64,000 bases of DNA from Candidatus Melainabacteria bacterium (GTDB lineage Bacteria; Cyanobacteriota; Vampirovibrionia; Obscuribacterales; Obscuribacteraceae): contig PLXC01000018.1 in assembly GCA_003151275.1 (NCBI GenBank), forward strand, positions 1 to 64,000, written 5' to 3'. The notes below the pieces were generated by a model. That model was not told the origin of the DNA. It made no database searches and saw only the letters and a list, made by a program, of their open reading frames with translations. Shown one piece after another: positions 1-8,321 of the stretch (its first letter is position 1; each line of letters begins with the position of its first letter). Made by a program: the position numbers and the translations under genes.

Positions 1-140
1 AAATCGATCGCTTTCCCGTCCTAATGGGAATTCTACGAATTTACTCATCTGGTGATACGGACTAATATCAGGCAACTGGGAAAGCGCCCGAATCTGACCC
101 AGACAGACACTGGAACGGCCTGATCGGTCGGAGGTTTATC

Positions 141-1835
141 ATGGGCAACGGTTTTGATAACACGAATACACAGCAGCAGCAACAGACTGGCGCGAATGGT
201 CTGAATGCCAATGATGCCTATCCACCGCCGCCCCAGCAGAATACAAGCCAACCATGGCGTCAAGGTTATGGACAGATAGCACCAATCTACAGTCAAGTTC
301 AAGGCGCTGATACGACAATAGGCGCCCCTGGGCAGCAAACACAAGGCGGCGGTCAAACCTACGAAGGCGGCGTGCCGGTTGCACCGCGGCCAGTGCAGCC
401 AGCTCCCTATAATCCAGCTCCATACAACACTACGCCTGGCACAGACACCTCGCAAGGCAATGGCAATGGCAATGGCAACGGTGGCGGCGCCGCGTACAAT
501 CCTGGTGGTGGTGCAGCATACAATCCCGGTGATCAACAAGTTCCCCAGCAACAAGGACCACTCGGAAACAACGGTCAAAGTGGACCTGTTTGGAATCAAC
601 AAAATCCACGCCAGCAATCATCTGCCCTGAACAATACATCTTACGATTCAGCCACAGTTGTGAAACCAATCGGCGTATTCCCAGGCGCAGTCATGGGCGG
701 CTTAGGCGGCATCGCTGGTGGCAGCTTGATCCCGACGTGGGGCAACAAAGCAGCCGATGCAATCTTGCGTGATGGAACAACAGTCGCAGGAGAAGCAGCT
801 AAACCCGGATTCTTTGCTGAAGGCGGCACAGCAGAAAAGATTTTCGGCAAGAAGTTTACCGGTCAAGTATCGAAAGGTGTCGAAGATCTGAGCGCCAAAG
901 CCGGAAACGTGAACGTCGGCGGCGCCACCGAACGAGCAGCAACCAGTTGGCAGAATCAGTTCGATCCAAGGTTCCAGAACCGACCAGACTTGCAAAAATT
1001 GCTAGATAGCAATAACGAAGCGATTAAGACTTTCGCTGGAAAAGATGCAGCTAGCCTCAGTGCAGCCGAACAAGCTCAGTTAGCGACATTGAACCAAAAG
1101 CAAGCATTCCTTTCAGCAGGCGAAACCGCAGCAACAAAGTTGAATCCAACATTGTTCACGGCAGAAGGAAAGACAGCAATCGAGGGACTGAAGACCGCTA
1201 CACCTTTCACCGAAGCCGAGATGACTTTGATCAACGGTCAAGCCAGCAAATTAAGCACTGCATTTCCCGCAGCAGCTGCCAGCAAAGAAGTAGCACTGCT
1301 TGAACGTCCGATGGTTGGAAACTTTGCAAAAGGCGCCGCTTTTGTCGGTGGCACTTTGTTGGCTGATCAAATTGCCGGTCACTTCATCGGAAAAGACGGA
1401 GCCGGTCACTTAAGCACAGTCGCCCTGCCGATGGCGTTTCTCGCTGGTGGCACTTGGAAGGAGCGCGCAATCTATTCTGCCGCAGCGATCGTCGGAAGCA
1501 AAACCATCGACGCCTTGTTGCCCGCAGCCGATCACACAACTATCAACCGAATCATGGCGCCAACCGGTGTTGATTCTCTCACTATGGGTGCTGCATTCTT
1601 GTTGCCAGCGGCTGATCCTAAGACCCGCATGGCGATGGTGGGAGGCGCTTGGGTATTCGGACGCGAACGCAACATGAATGACACAGAAAGTCTCTTAACC
1701 ACAGGCGGCCTAATGGGAGCAACTGGTCTAGCTTTGAAGGTCGGTAAGATCAACCCTGAACTGGGTGTTGGACTGCTGGCTGCCGAAGGCGGAGCGTTTG
1801 TTTTAAGCAGAATCTTCAAAGGCAATACGAAATAG
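141..1835 (+). CDS. Low-complexity / glycine-zipper protein of unknown function
   Basis: The family is not recognised. The 564-residue product has an N-terminal third (about 1-175) rich in Gln, Pro, Asn, Gly and Tyr. This part includes a run of Gly-Asn dipeptides and short repeats such as PAPYN and GGGAAYNPG, and looks disordered. The remainder alternates charged helices with Gly/Ala-rich hydrophobic stretches (about 175-200, 400-470 and 490-560) that resemble glycine-zipper membrane segments. No N-terminal signal peptide is visible. The ATG is preceded by a GGAGG Shine-Dalgarno at a good distance, which supports this start. It stands alone: the next gene is on the opposite strand. It could be an envelope-associated or membrane-inserting protein, but no function can be assigned. 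Confidence 0.8.
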   Translation: MGNGFDNTNTQQQQQTGANGLNANDAYPPPPQQNTSQPWRQGYGQIAPIYSQVQGADTTIGAPGQQTQGGGQTYEGGVPVAPRPVQPAPYNPAPYNTTPGTDTSQGNGNGNGNGGGAAYNPGGGAAYNPGDQQVPQQQGPLGNNGQSGPVWNQQNPRQQSSALNNTSYDSATVVKPIGVFPGAVMGGLGGIAGGSLIPTWGNKAADAILRDGTTVAGEAAKPGFFAEGGTAEKIFGKKFTGQVSKGVEDLSAKAGNVNVGGATERAATSWQNQFDPRFQNRPDLQKLLDSNNEAIKTFAGKDAASLSAAEQAQLATLNQKQAFLSAGETAATKLNPTLFTAEGKTAIEGLKTATPFTEAEMTLINGQASKLSTAFPAAAASKEVALLERPMVGNFAKGAAFVGGTLLADQIAGHFIGKDGAGHLSTVALPMAFLAGGTWKERAIYSAAAIVGSKTIDALLPAADHTTINRIMAPTGVDSLTMGAAFLLPAADPKTRMAMVGGAWVFGRERNMNDTESLLTTGGLMGATGLALKVGKINPELGVGLLAAEGGAFVLSRIFKGNTK

Positions 1836-1880
1836 GCATTGGTCTCAGGGCTCGTTCGCCCGTGAATCTGCAAAGACACT

Positions 1881-2150
1881 CTAGACGTTGTTCATTATTT
1901 CCCGAGCGCGACTGAAATAGGGCTCAACTCGTTCCGCCATGCCGTTCGCTTCAAAGAAATTTGTCAGTTCAATCAAAACAGACTTGAGTACAAAATTGAT
2001 TTCTTCGCTTTCTGAACCGAATACCCTTTCGGCCTCAACGATGGCGCGTCGGTAAAGCTTCTCAGCCTCAACATAGCTGCCGCCCTCGCGCGCTTTCTTA
2101 GCCTCGTCGAGTAGCGTCTTCCAATTCGTTTCCTGCGAACCCATTTGCAC
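1881..2150 (-). CDS. Small TPR-like protein
   Basis: The 89-residue protein is helical. Residues about 9-45 match the tetratricopeptide pattern of the kinesin-light-chain type (A..A...G.Y.EAE.LYRRAI...E). A second, weaker helical pair follows and ends in YFSRAREIM. There is no signal peptide or membrane segment, so it is probably a cytosolic scaffold fragment. It is convergent with the preceding gene, 45 bp away. Several larger TPR proteins lie elsewhere in the window, so TPR expansion is a feature of this genome. The partner is unknown. Confidence 0.65.
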   Translation of the reverse strand: MQMGSQETNWKTLLDEAKKAREGGSYVEAEKLYRRAIVEAERVFGSESEEINFVLKSVLIELTNFFEANGMAERVEPYFSRAREIMNNV

Positions 2151-2346
2151 CTCAGTTAAGGCTATATTAACAGGCTTCCTGGATCCTACTGCCGCCGATA
2201 AGACCTAGTAGATTCTACTGGACAGCATAGGCTCTGAAAAGGTCGAATTCGTGAACGTGAATTATCAGACACCAAAATAATATGACCCAAACTCGAGGTG
2301 CATAGTGAAATTTTCGGATGCGGATGCGGCACCACACTGTTGCCAT

Positions 2347-2398
2347 CGAATATGGTGCCGGCAGATCAGAGCAAGCCAATCGCCAGGCACCATATTCG
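2347..2398. repeat. 13-bp perfect inverted repeat downstream of dodecin
   Basis: Arms at 2347-2359 and 2386-2398 are perfectly complementary (CGAATATGGTGCC and its reverse complement) around a 26-nt loop. The right arm also belongs to a smaller GCACC-N6-GGTGC hairpin at 2387-2402. It lies just beyond the dodecin stop codon, so it may stop or stabilise that transcript. No U-tract follows on either strand, so it is not a classic intrinsic terminator. Confidence 0.6.
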
Positions 2399-2407
2399 GT
2401 GCGATGA

Positions 2408-2620
2408 TTAGGGCTCGTCGAGCTTGAAGCCAACTTTAATAGTTACTTGGAATTCGGCGACTTGCCCGTCTTTAATCAATCCTCTTTGTTCGACAACTTG
2501 GAACCATCCCAAATTTCTGAGTGTCTTCGATGCTCTTTTGACTCCTTCTTGAACAGCGTCAGCAAAGCTCTTTGGAGAAGTGCCGACGATTTCGGCCATT
2601 TTATAAACGCCACCAGACAT
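2408..2620 (-). CDS. Dodecin family flavin-binding protein
   Basis: The 70-residue product begins MSGGVYKMAEIVGTS. It carries the dodecin signature SFADAVQEGVKRASKTLRN followed by GWFQVVEQRG, with the Trp that stacks on flavin and the Gln of the binding motif, and ends in the strand FQVTIKVGFKL. Dodecins assemble as hollow dodecamers that store or buffer riboflavin, FMN or CoA in the cytosol. A longer reading frame extends upstream to 2788. The ATG at 2618-2620 has a close AGAGGTGG ribosome-binding site and gives the normal family length, so the extension is rejected. It is a single gene with no visible operon partner. Confidence 0.92.
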   Translation of the reverse strand: MSGGVYKMAEIVGTSPKSFADAVQEGVKRASKTLRNLGWFQVVEQRGLIKDGQVAEFQVTIKVGFKLDEP

Positions 2621-3054
2621 AATCCACCTCTTGACTCTCGTCACTGAATATAATAACGACCTAATGTAAGCTACTGAAAACTTGCGCCGGTCGGCTTTTC
2701 GGAACCTATTACAATCATTTACGGTTCGTAATATGGGAGATTGAATAGCCATGGCCAGACTAGGCCTCTGCAGTGAGCGAGCAGCCATACTTCAAATTGT
2801 AAAAAGACAGCCTCCGACTCTGTCCAAATCGGTCATTCCTAACAAACTCTCTCAGCCCAGACCGGCGCGAATAAAATCCCCGCAACGCTGGAGAGGCTTA
2901 GGTTTACAGCTGGGCCCGCCCTAAGACAGAGTGTTATGTGAATGCTGGTTAGCAATAATTCTTTGATGGGGTAGCCCCTATCGAAGCCAAGGAAATCCGG
3001 GAATGATCTAGGTATGCACACGATGCAGATGAACCAAAAATTCTAGGTGCCGAT
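2621..3054. other. Intergenic region, no gene recognised
   Basis: About 430 bases separate dodecin from the next gene on the plus strand. Short reading frames exist on both strands but lack ribosome-binding sites and resemble no known family. A TATAAT-like hexamer lies at 2649-2654 on the plus strand with no obvious -35 partner. Nothing else is seen. Confidence 0.5.
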
Positions 3055-3669
3055 ATGACGACGAATACATATGTAGAAGACAACTATCAAATCGACGAGA
3101 AATTCCCGTATAGATTTCTCTTGAGATGGACGTGGCCTGAACACATCGACCGTTATCTGAGAAGGCTGATGTGGGCATGGTTGCAGGAGCAAAGCGAGGA
3201 CTGCCATGATCAGTTATCGTCATCGGACTATGTTGCTGCTCACGTGTTTTGGTTGATTGCTGTTAGCCCTGAAACACCAGGGTCAGTGCTGGATGCTCTA
3301 TCCAACACAGATTCGGCATCATTTTTGGAACGCATTGCCGAGAATCAAAATACCTGGGCAAGCACTTTGACGAAATTGGCCCAAAATGCTTCACCTGTGG
3401 TCAGAGCGGCAGTAGCAGAGAATCGGAACACTCCCTCTGCGGCTATGCTTCAACTCTCGCTAGACGAAAATGCTGATATCAGATTTGCCGTAGCTGATAA
3501 TTGCAATCAGGCAGTGACGATTCTGGAATCACTGACCGAGGATGAAAACTGTCACGTGGCGGCGCGTTCGAAGCGCACACTATCCCAAATGAAGCTCGTC
3601 AAGCCGGCGATTATAAAACCGTCCACAAATTCGAAAAAGAAAAACAAGAAAACAGCGGTAGGCGCCTGA
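3055..3669 (+). CDS. LRV/HEAT-like repeat protein
   Basis: The protein has 204 residues. From about residue 75 to 180 it consists of helical repeats of about 23 residues with the pattern L..La.d....vR.AVAeN.ntp, as in VVRAAVAENRNTPSAAMLQL followed by IRFAVADNCNQ. This is the pattern of leucine-rich-repeat-variant (LRV) or HEAT-type solenoids, which bind proteins. The N-terminal 70 residues are Trp-rich and unrecognised. The C terminus is a Lys-rich tail (KKKNKK). No signal peptide is present. The gene stands alone between non-coding stretches, and the partner is unknown. Confidence 0.75.
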   Translation: MTTNTYVEDNYQIDEKFPYRFLLRWTWPEHIDRYLRRLMWAWLQEQSEDCHDQLSSSDYVAAHVFWLIAVSPETPGSVLDALSNTDSASFLERIAENQNTWASTLTKLAQNASPVVRAAVAENRNTPSAAMLQLSLDENADIRFAVADNCNQAVTILESLTEDENCHVAARSKRTLSQMKLVKPAIIKPSTNSKKKNKKTAVGA

Positions 3670-3775
3670 TTCCGCGATCACTCTTTGCGAACCACGCCTG
3701 AACTGGAGCGCATCCATCCCGGATGCTCATAACCACCCGAAAGGTAATCATAAGTAACAGTCCTGACAACTATCC

Positions 3776-3803
3776 TAGGGCGCGGCAATAATGCTGCGCC
3801 CTA
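3776..3803. other. Strong 12-bp stem-loop in an intergenic region
   Basis: TAGGGCGCGGCA at 3776-3787 and TGCTGCGCCCTA at 3792-3803 pair along their whole length, with one G-U in RNA, around a four-base ATAA loop. It follows the repeat-protein gene by about 105 bp and may end that transcript, but no U-tract follows. A second, AT-rich hairpin (TTTTCAA/TTGAAAA) sits at 3844-3860, before the next gene. Confidence 0.55.
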
Positions 3804-3939
3804 ACCCATCTTGGTCTACAACGTTTACGCTTGAAAAATGATATTTTCAACCCTTGAAAATCATTTAAACCGGCGTCAGTTCCGGCTTAAGCAGAAGGAC
3901 GGTCATGTTATCATGTGACCTTTTCAAGAGTAAATTATC

Positions 3940-5376
3940 ATGCAACCGATACTGGCCGTTTCAGAACCAAATCAGACCAGCATCACCGACATCCCAGTTC
4001 CGCAATCGACATCTGAGAAAGCGCCCTCGAACACGGCGGCGATTTTTCTGTTATTGAGCGGACTGCTTCTGCTTTGTTATCTCCCCGTTGTGATCAGCAC
4101 ATACGGTTGCGCCGATGATTTTCTGTGGGTTGCTGGTGCGCTTAAGCACAATTTAGAACACATGCAAATCTTGCAGATTGTGCAAGGACGTCCAGCAATG
4201 GCAGTGCTGTTCACAACTGGTTTTTCACCAATGACAGGTGTGAGCGATTTGCGTTTCTTGCGGCTGTTCTCGATTTTCACCGTCGCATGTTTAGCATTCA
4301 GCATTTATCGAACACTCATTGCAGCAAAACACAGCCGTATAGCGGCTGTGTGTGTGTCATTGATTATGTGCACTATGCCACCATTTCAGGTCTATGTTTC
4401 GTGGGCATCGACTGCTTTCTATGCATCAGGTGCACTTGTGGCCGGACTGGCTTTGCACCTTGCCGAACGGGCTTACACGCAAACACTTCCTTCCGAAAAA
4501 TACCGAATGGCTTTCTGTTCAATTGTGCTGTTATTATCGGCAGTTTTGATATTTCAACCAAGCGCGATGTTCTATTGGGTATTCGCAGCGATCATGCTTT
4601 TCAAACCAAATACAACGCTTTCGGAGGTTGGAAAACGTTTTGTTTGGTACGGCGGTTTGTGCGTGGTGGCACTCGCAATCGGCTATGAGATATGTCAGCT
4701 AGGCAAGACTCATTTTGCAGATGTTTGTCCATTGCCGCATCAACGGACTCACCTGACGCACCATCTGAAAGATAAATTGGTCTGGTTTTTTACTCAACCA
4801 CTAAATGCATGCCTTAATTTTGGCAGTTTGTTCGCCAACTTCAAGACAGCTATTGCAGTGGGCGCCGCAACTATCATCGGGCTCTTTCTCTTTCTAAAGG
4901 ACAAGATGTCTGGACGTGTTCTGAAGTTCCTCATCGCTCTAAGCATCGTTCCACTAGCCTATCTGCCAAATCTGGTGATTGAGGAGAATTGGGCGTCCTA
5001 TCGAACCGAATGCGCTCTTAGCTCAATTGTTGTTCTGTATGCCTTCTTTGCGCTTCTGGGATTTCGACAGACGCTGCTGCGCTCAATAAGAGAACCATTT
5101 TTCAACGCCCTGATTGCCAGCTTAGCGGTGGCATCAATGGCGGTGGCATTCAATAACATATTCCTCTATTTCGTTGTTCCTAACTCGTTGGAGTTCGCAA
5201 TCTTGAGAGGACAAATAAACAAGACAAAACATAACTCACTTACATTCAAACAAGTCGCTTTGAAGGATGCGCGCATGCTCTCTCCGGGTGTAAGTCAGGA
5301 GTTCGGCTGCCCTTCGTCTCCGATTCCATTTGCTCAAGAGCCCATGGAATACATACTGCGACGAACAGACCCATAA
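3940..5376 (+). CDS. Polytopic membrane protein, possibly GT-C/GtrII-like glycosyltransferase
   Basis: The protein has 478 residues and about ten predicted membrane segments, starting near residues 33-53. The first non-cytoplasmic loop contains YGCADDFLWV. An acidic DD pair just after the first helix is typical of GT-C fold, lipid-linked sugar transferases and of GtrII-type O-antigen glucosyltransferases. No other domain is seen. It ends 9 bp before an SGNH protein on the same strand, so the two are probably co-transcribed. Three further SGNH paralogues lie just beyond on the other strand. The setting suggests synthesis or decoration of an envelope polysaccharide. The enzyme assignment is inference from topology and one motif; a simple transporter is an alternative. 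Confidence 0.6.
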   Translation: MQPILAVSEPNQTSITDIPVPQSTSEKAPSNTAAIFLLLSGLLLLCYLPVVISTYGCADDFLWVAGALKHNLEHMQILQIVQGRPAMAVLFTTGFSPMTGVSDLRFLRLFSIFTVACLAFSIYRTLIAAKHSRIAAVCVSLIMCTMPPFQVYVSWASTAFYASGALVAGLALHLAERAYTQTLPSEKYRMAFCSIVLLLSAVLIFQPSAMFYWVFAAIMLFKPNTTLSEVGKRFVWYGGLCVVALAIGYEICQLGKTHFADVCPLPHQRTHLTHHLKDKLVWFFTQPLNACLNFGSLFANFKTAIAVGAATIIGLFLFLKDKMSGRVLKFLIALSIVPLAYLPNLVIEENWASYRTECALSSIVVLYAFFALLGFRQTLLRSIREPFFNALIASLAVASMAVAFNNIFLYFVVPNSLEFAILRGQINKTKHNSLTFKQVALKDARMLSPGVSQEFGCPSSPIPFAQEPMEYILRRTDP

Positions 5377-5385
5377 GGTATCAAT

Positions 5386-6678
5386 TTGTCTGATGGTCCA
5401 ATAGCATCCAAACTCATGGCCTCGCTGAAACGCCTCAGCAGTAGCAGCTTCTTGCACATTCTCATTCTGCTTGTGTGCGCGGATGTAGTGCTCAGTGTCT
5501 ACTTGCCCAAAACAAATCTACTCTGGTATCAACGCAGTATAAATGGCAGCAATGAGCCATTCTGCCGCAAAATATTCGAATACATCTGCTCTAACAAAGA
5601 TCCTCAAATAGTGATGATGGGTTCATCGCTACTCGCCGTTCCATCAATTTCCTGCGACCAGGCTTACGTTCGCGCCGGGCAACCTTATCATTCTGTGCCT
5701 GACATGTTCGCCTTCAGCCATTACAAACGATCAGAATATTTCAAGATGCTGCTCTCTGACAAATTGGGAAAGAAAGTTGATGTCGTCAATCTCGGTATGG
5801 CTGGTACCGTTGCTTCGGATCAGCTACTAATTCTACAGAAGGCTTTAGCATTCAATAAAAAACCATCCGTCATTATTTGCACTGTGGCACCAGCTGAATT
5901 CATTTGGAATGATGGTTGTGGTCTGGACAAGACGCGAATCAGTTTAGCGTTCAAATCGTACACCTGGCCTGCGGATAACGGGTCACTCGCGCTGACGGCA
6001 GATCACCTTAGACGAGAATTGGCTTGGCACTTTGAGCTGTTAGAAAACGAATTGGCATCCTGCAAAACTCCGATGGGCGAATACTGCAATAAGTGGATGC
6101 ATCGCTCCGACAACAAGAGCGACAACAAAGATCAAATTGCTGCGCACCTGGCAGCACCAGCATCCGTGCCTGCACCACTTTCTTCAGCCTCTCACCTGGG
6201 AGCGCCGGCATCCTTGCCGGCACCAAGTAAAGACGAATCAGTGGCCGTCGCCTCAAAAATGGATGCCTACGGACGAACTAATAGACTTGAGGACCTAGCT
6301 GGTTTCAGAGCCAACTATGCCAAAGTAGACACAGCCTTATTCAACAAGCAACTAGATCATTTTAGCCAGCTGCTCGATTTGTGCAATCAGCGCGACATTC
6401 CAATTGTTATTGTGAACATGCCATTGACTCGATACAACAAAGAGTTGATCGACAAACCTGTATACAACAAATATTTTTCAGCAGTTACCGAAATCACGCA
6501 TAATCACCGAATTCCATTCATCGACATGGATCAATCCACTTTGTTTACGCTATCCGATTTCTATGACTCGACTCACCTAAACGAAGTCGGCGGCAAAAAG
6601 CTTTTCGTAGCGCTCGCAGAACGCATCTCTAAGATGGGAAATACGTCTGCAAAACGTCTTTCTGCACTCGACCTGTAG
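5386..6678 (+). CDS. Membrane-anchored SGNH-fold protein, AlgJ/DltD-like
   Basis: The protein has 430 residues. One hydrophobic helix near residues 22-40 is followed by an extracytoplasmic domain. Block I appears as MMGSSLLAVP (about 77-86, with the Ser nucleophile), a glycine block as VVNLGMAGT, and the C-terminal DxxH block as DFYDSTHLNEVGGK. This layout is that of SGNH acyl-transfer or esterase proteins such as DltD and AlgJ. A start at TTG 5386 has an AAGG ribosome-binding site; ATG 5416 is an alternative without one. Residues about 254-280 are Ala/Pro/Ser-rich and are encoded by two copies of a 32-bp palindromic repeat. It probably acts on the same glycan as the preceding membrane protein. 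Acyltransferase versus esterase cannot be decided. Confidence 0.7.
   Translation: MSDGPIASKLMASLKRLSSSSFLHILILLVCADVVLSVYLPKTNLLWYQRSINGSNEPFCRKIFEYICSNKDPQIVMMGSSLLAVPSISCDQAYVRAGQPYHSVPDMFAFSHYKRSEYFKMLLSDKLGKKVDVVNLGMAGTVASDQLLILQKALAFNKKPSVIICTVAPAEFIWNDGCGLDKTRISLAFKSYTWPADNGSLALTADHLRRELAWHFELLENELASCKTPMGEYCNKWMHRSDNKSDNKDQIAAHLAAPASVPAPLSSASHLGAPASLPAPSKDESVAVASKMDAYGRTNRLEDLAGFRANYAKVDTALFNKQLDHFSQLLDLCNQRDIPIVIVNMPLTRYNKELIDKPVYNKYFSAVTEITHNHRIPFIDMDQSTLFTLSDFYDSTHLNEVGGKKLFVALAERISKMGNTSAKRLSALDL
6145..6224 (+). repeat. Two 32-bp GC-rich palindromic repeat units inside a coding region
   Basis: Units at 6145-6176 and 6193-6224 share the layout CACCTGG-AGC-CC-GCATCC-TGCC-GCACC. The second forms a GCCGGCA...TGCCGGC hairpin. 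Both are read in frame as Ala-Pro-Ser-rich peptide. A related copy (TGGGAGCGCCGGCA...) lies between genes at 29801-29825. This suggests a dispersed short palindromic element that has entered a tolerant linker. Confidence 0.7.
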
Positions 6679-6755
6679 TAAGAGCGCTTTCACGGGGGTG
6701 AAGCGTGGAACATTCTAGCCGCCTTTTGCGATCTCGGGGCGACCCGCGCTCCAAT

Positions 6756-8321
6756 TCATCTCAATACGGGTGACGCCAGGTTGTCGACAACATCCATTAC
6801 CAAGCGGTGATCCGCGTTTTTAAATTCAGCACATACTCTAATCGTATTGACCCGCGCTGTTTTCGGATTAAGAGGTAGTGTCCAGGTAACACAACTGCCC
6901 TTCTTTTTCCCGAGTTCGATCACAGAGCCGTCATCGAAATGTTTGTCAGCGTCGTCAGAGCTAATATAGACATCCGCAGATTTTAGAGCGGCACCGTTAA
7001 GGGTGATTTGACTTACACGTGCGGGATTCTCCAAATTGAGCTGCACAAACGGTTTGCGCATAGGCATCGTGAGCATTTCGTTATCCATGCTTGGGTAAAC
7101 GAAGAAAATGTGTTGATCATTTTGTTGAACGTTGATCGAGGATGGCAGCCAATCATTGATATGCACTTTCTCCAGTGTGTCGACAGGAAGAGTCTTCCTG
7201 CCCAAGGCCTCAGGATAATTGGCTTCCAAGATATTCGCCGTTTCCACTGCGTGCACATGAGTTGCTAGCGGACCTGGATGCCCGTTGGCGGGATTGATGC
7301 CGAGCCAAAGTGGCGGGTCAGGAGAATCCATGCGCTTGTCTTGTTTGGCGGAAGCGAGAAACGCATCCAGCGTGGAAAACCACTTGATACCATTCTTTTC
7401 CCAAAGCTCACGGACCGGCTTATATCTAACGTCGTAGTAATTGCGAATCACATCGCTTAAATGTGCGCCCCTTGTGCCACCACCATTGAAAACACATGCC
7501 GGCAGGGTTACAGCAAAAGACGGCACCGGCAGAGTCTTTACGTACACACCCAAATCATGCACTGTATCGTTGTAGACTTGCCAATTCTTTCCTTCCAGGA
7601 GCTTCATCTCCCAGTCAGCAAAATCATAGCCATACAGCTCACCAGACATTTTCTTGGTTCGAATGCCCTTCCTCAAAACATTGAAAAGCTCGTCACCGAG
7701 GTTTGGAAACAACGAGGTTGCGAATATTATCGTACGCACAGGAAAATCGTCTGGAGGACAGTGGACGTTCTTGACGTAGTTCAATCCGTTTTTGGTGTCG
7801 CCTTCCTCAGGATCATTCGTAACGTATCCCCAGATCACGAGATCAGGCTTGTAGAGCGGAACTAGTTTCTTGGCCCAATTCAGTTCCTTTCTCGTCGGCG
7901 CGCCAGGTCTGCCGGCTGCTATCACCTCCACGTCGTTATAGCCGCGCCGTTGCAGTTCGCGCTGCAACTGTCGCCACCAAATTGTATTTAAATCCGCGTA
8001 GCCGCTGCCCCAAACGAAGGAATCGCCCATGACCAAAATTCGCTTTGACTTGGGCGACTTGGTGCTGACAGGAAATCCCTGTGAACGCCAAATCGGCAGT
8101 TCCTCCGTAGCAAGATTGCGTGCCTGCATCTGGCTCAGAAGCGTCGCATTGTCTTGTCGCCACGAGTTGGAACAGATTTTTCCTGCATCTTCAAGATACG
8201 TCAGCACAAACTGATCCAAGACGAAACAGAGCAGCAAAACGCCAATTGCGGAATAAAGCAAATAGTTGAAAGCTAATCTGGGAAGAATATCAAATTCTTT
8301 TTTAGCGATCCGAATTTTCAA
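6756..8321 (-). CDS. Membrane-anchored SGNH/GDSL-family protein (paralogue 1)
   Basis: The protein has 521 residues. A single hydrophobic segment (about 19-40) anchors a large extracytoplasmic domain. SGNH blocks are visible: VMGDSFVWG (Ser at about 101), AAGRPGAPT (Gly block), GYVTNDPEEGD (Asn block) and a C-terminal NGHPGPLATHVHA that can supply the His. The last 120 residues form a separate beta-rich module (KPFVQLNLENPA, TLNGAALKSADVYISSDD), perhaps a discoidin-like binding domain. The start is TTG, and its TT overlaps the TGA stop of the preceding paralogue (TTGA), so the two are translationally coupled. Two more paralogues lie upstream, which is evidence of tandem duplication. Substrate is unknown; an ester on a cell-surface glycan is the simplest guess. 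Confidence 0.72.
   Translation of the reverse strand: MKIRIAKKEFDILPRLAFNYLLYSAIGVLLLCFVLDQFVLTYLEDAGKICSNSWRQDNATLLSQMQARNLATEELPIWRSQGFPVSTKSPKSKRILVMGDSFVWGSGYADLNTIWWRQLQRELQRRGYNDVEVIAAGRPGAPTRKELNWAKKLVPLYKPDLVIWGYVTNDPEEGDTKNGLNYVKNVHCPPDDFPVRTIIFATSLFPNLGDELFNVLRKGIRTKKMSGELYGYDFADWEMKLLEGKNWQVYNDTVHDLGVYVKTLPVPSFAVTLPACVFNGGGTRGAHLSDVIRNYYDVRYKPVRELWEKNGIKWFSTLDAFLASAKQDKRMDSPDPPLWLGINPANGHPGPLATHVHAVETANILEANYPEALGRKTLPVDTLEKVHINDWLPSSINVQQNDQHIFFVYPSMDNEMLTMPMRKPFVQLNLENPARVSQITLNGAALKSADVYISSDDADKHFDDGSVIELGKKKGSCVTWTLPLNPKTARVNTIRVCAEFKNADHRLVMDVVDNLASPVLR

Noticed and set aside
45..617. Long open frame on the minus strand opposite the first gene
   Set aside because: It is a shadow of the low-complexity plus-strand gene, whose repeats keep the opposite frame open. 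No ribosome-binding site or family match.
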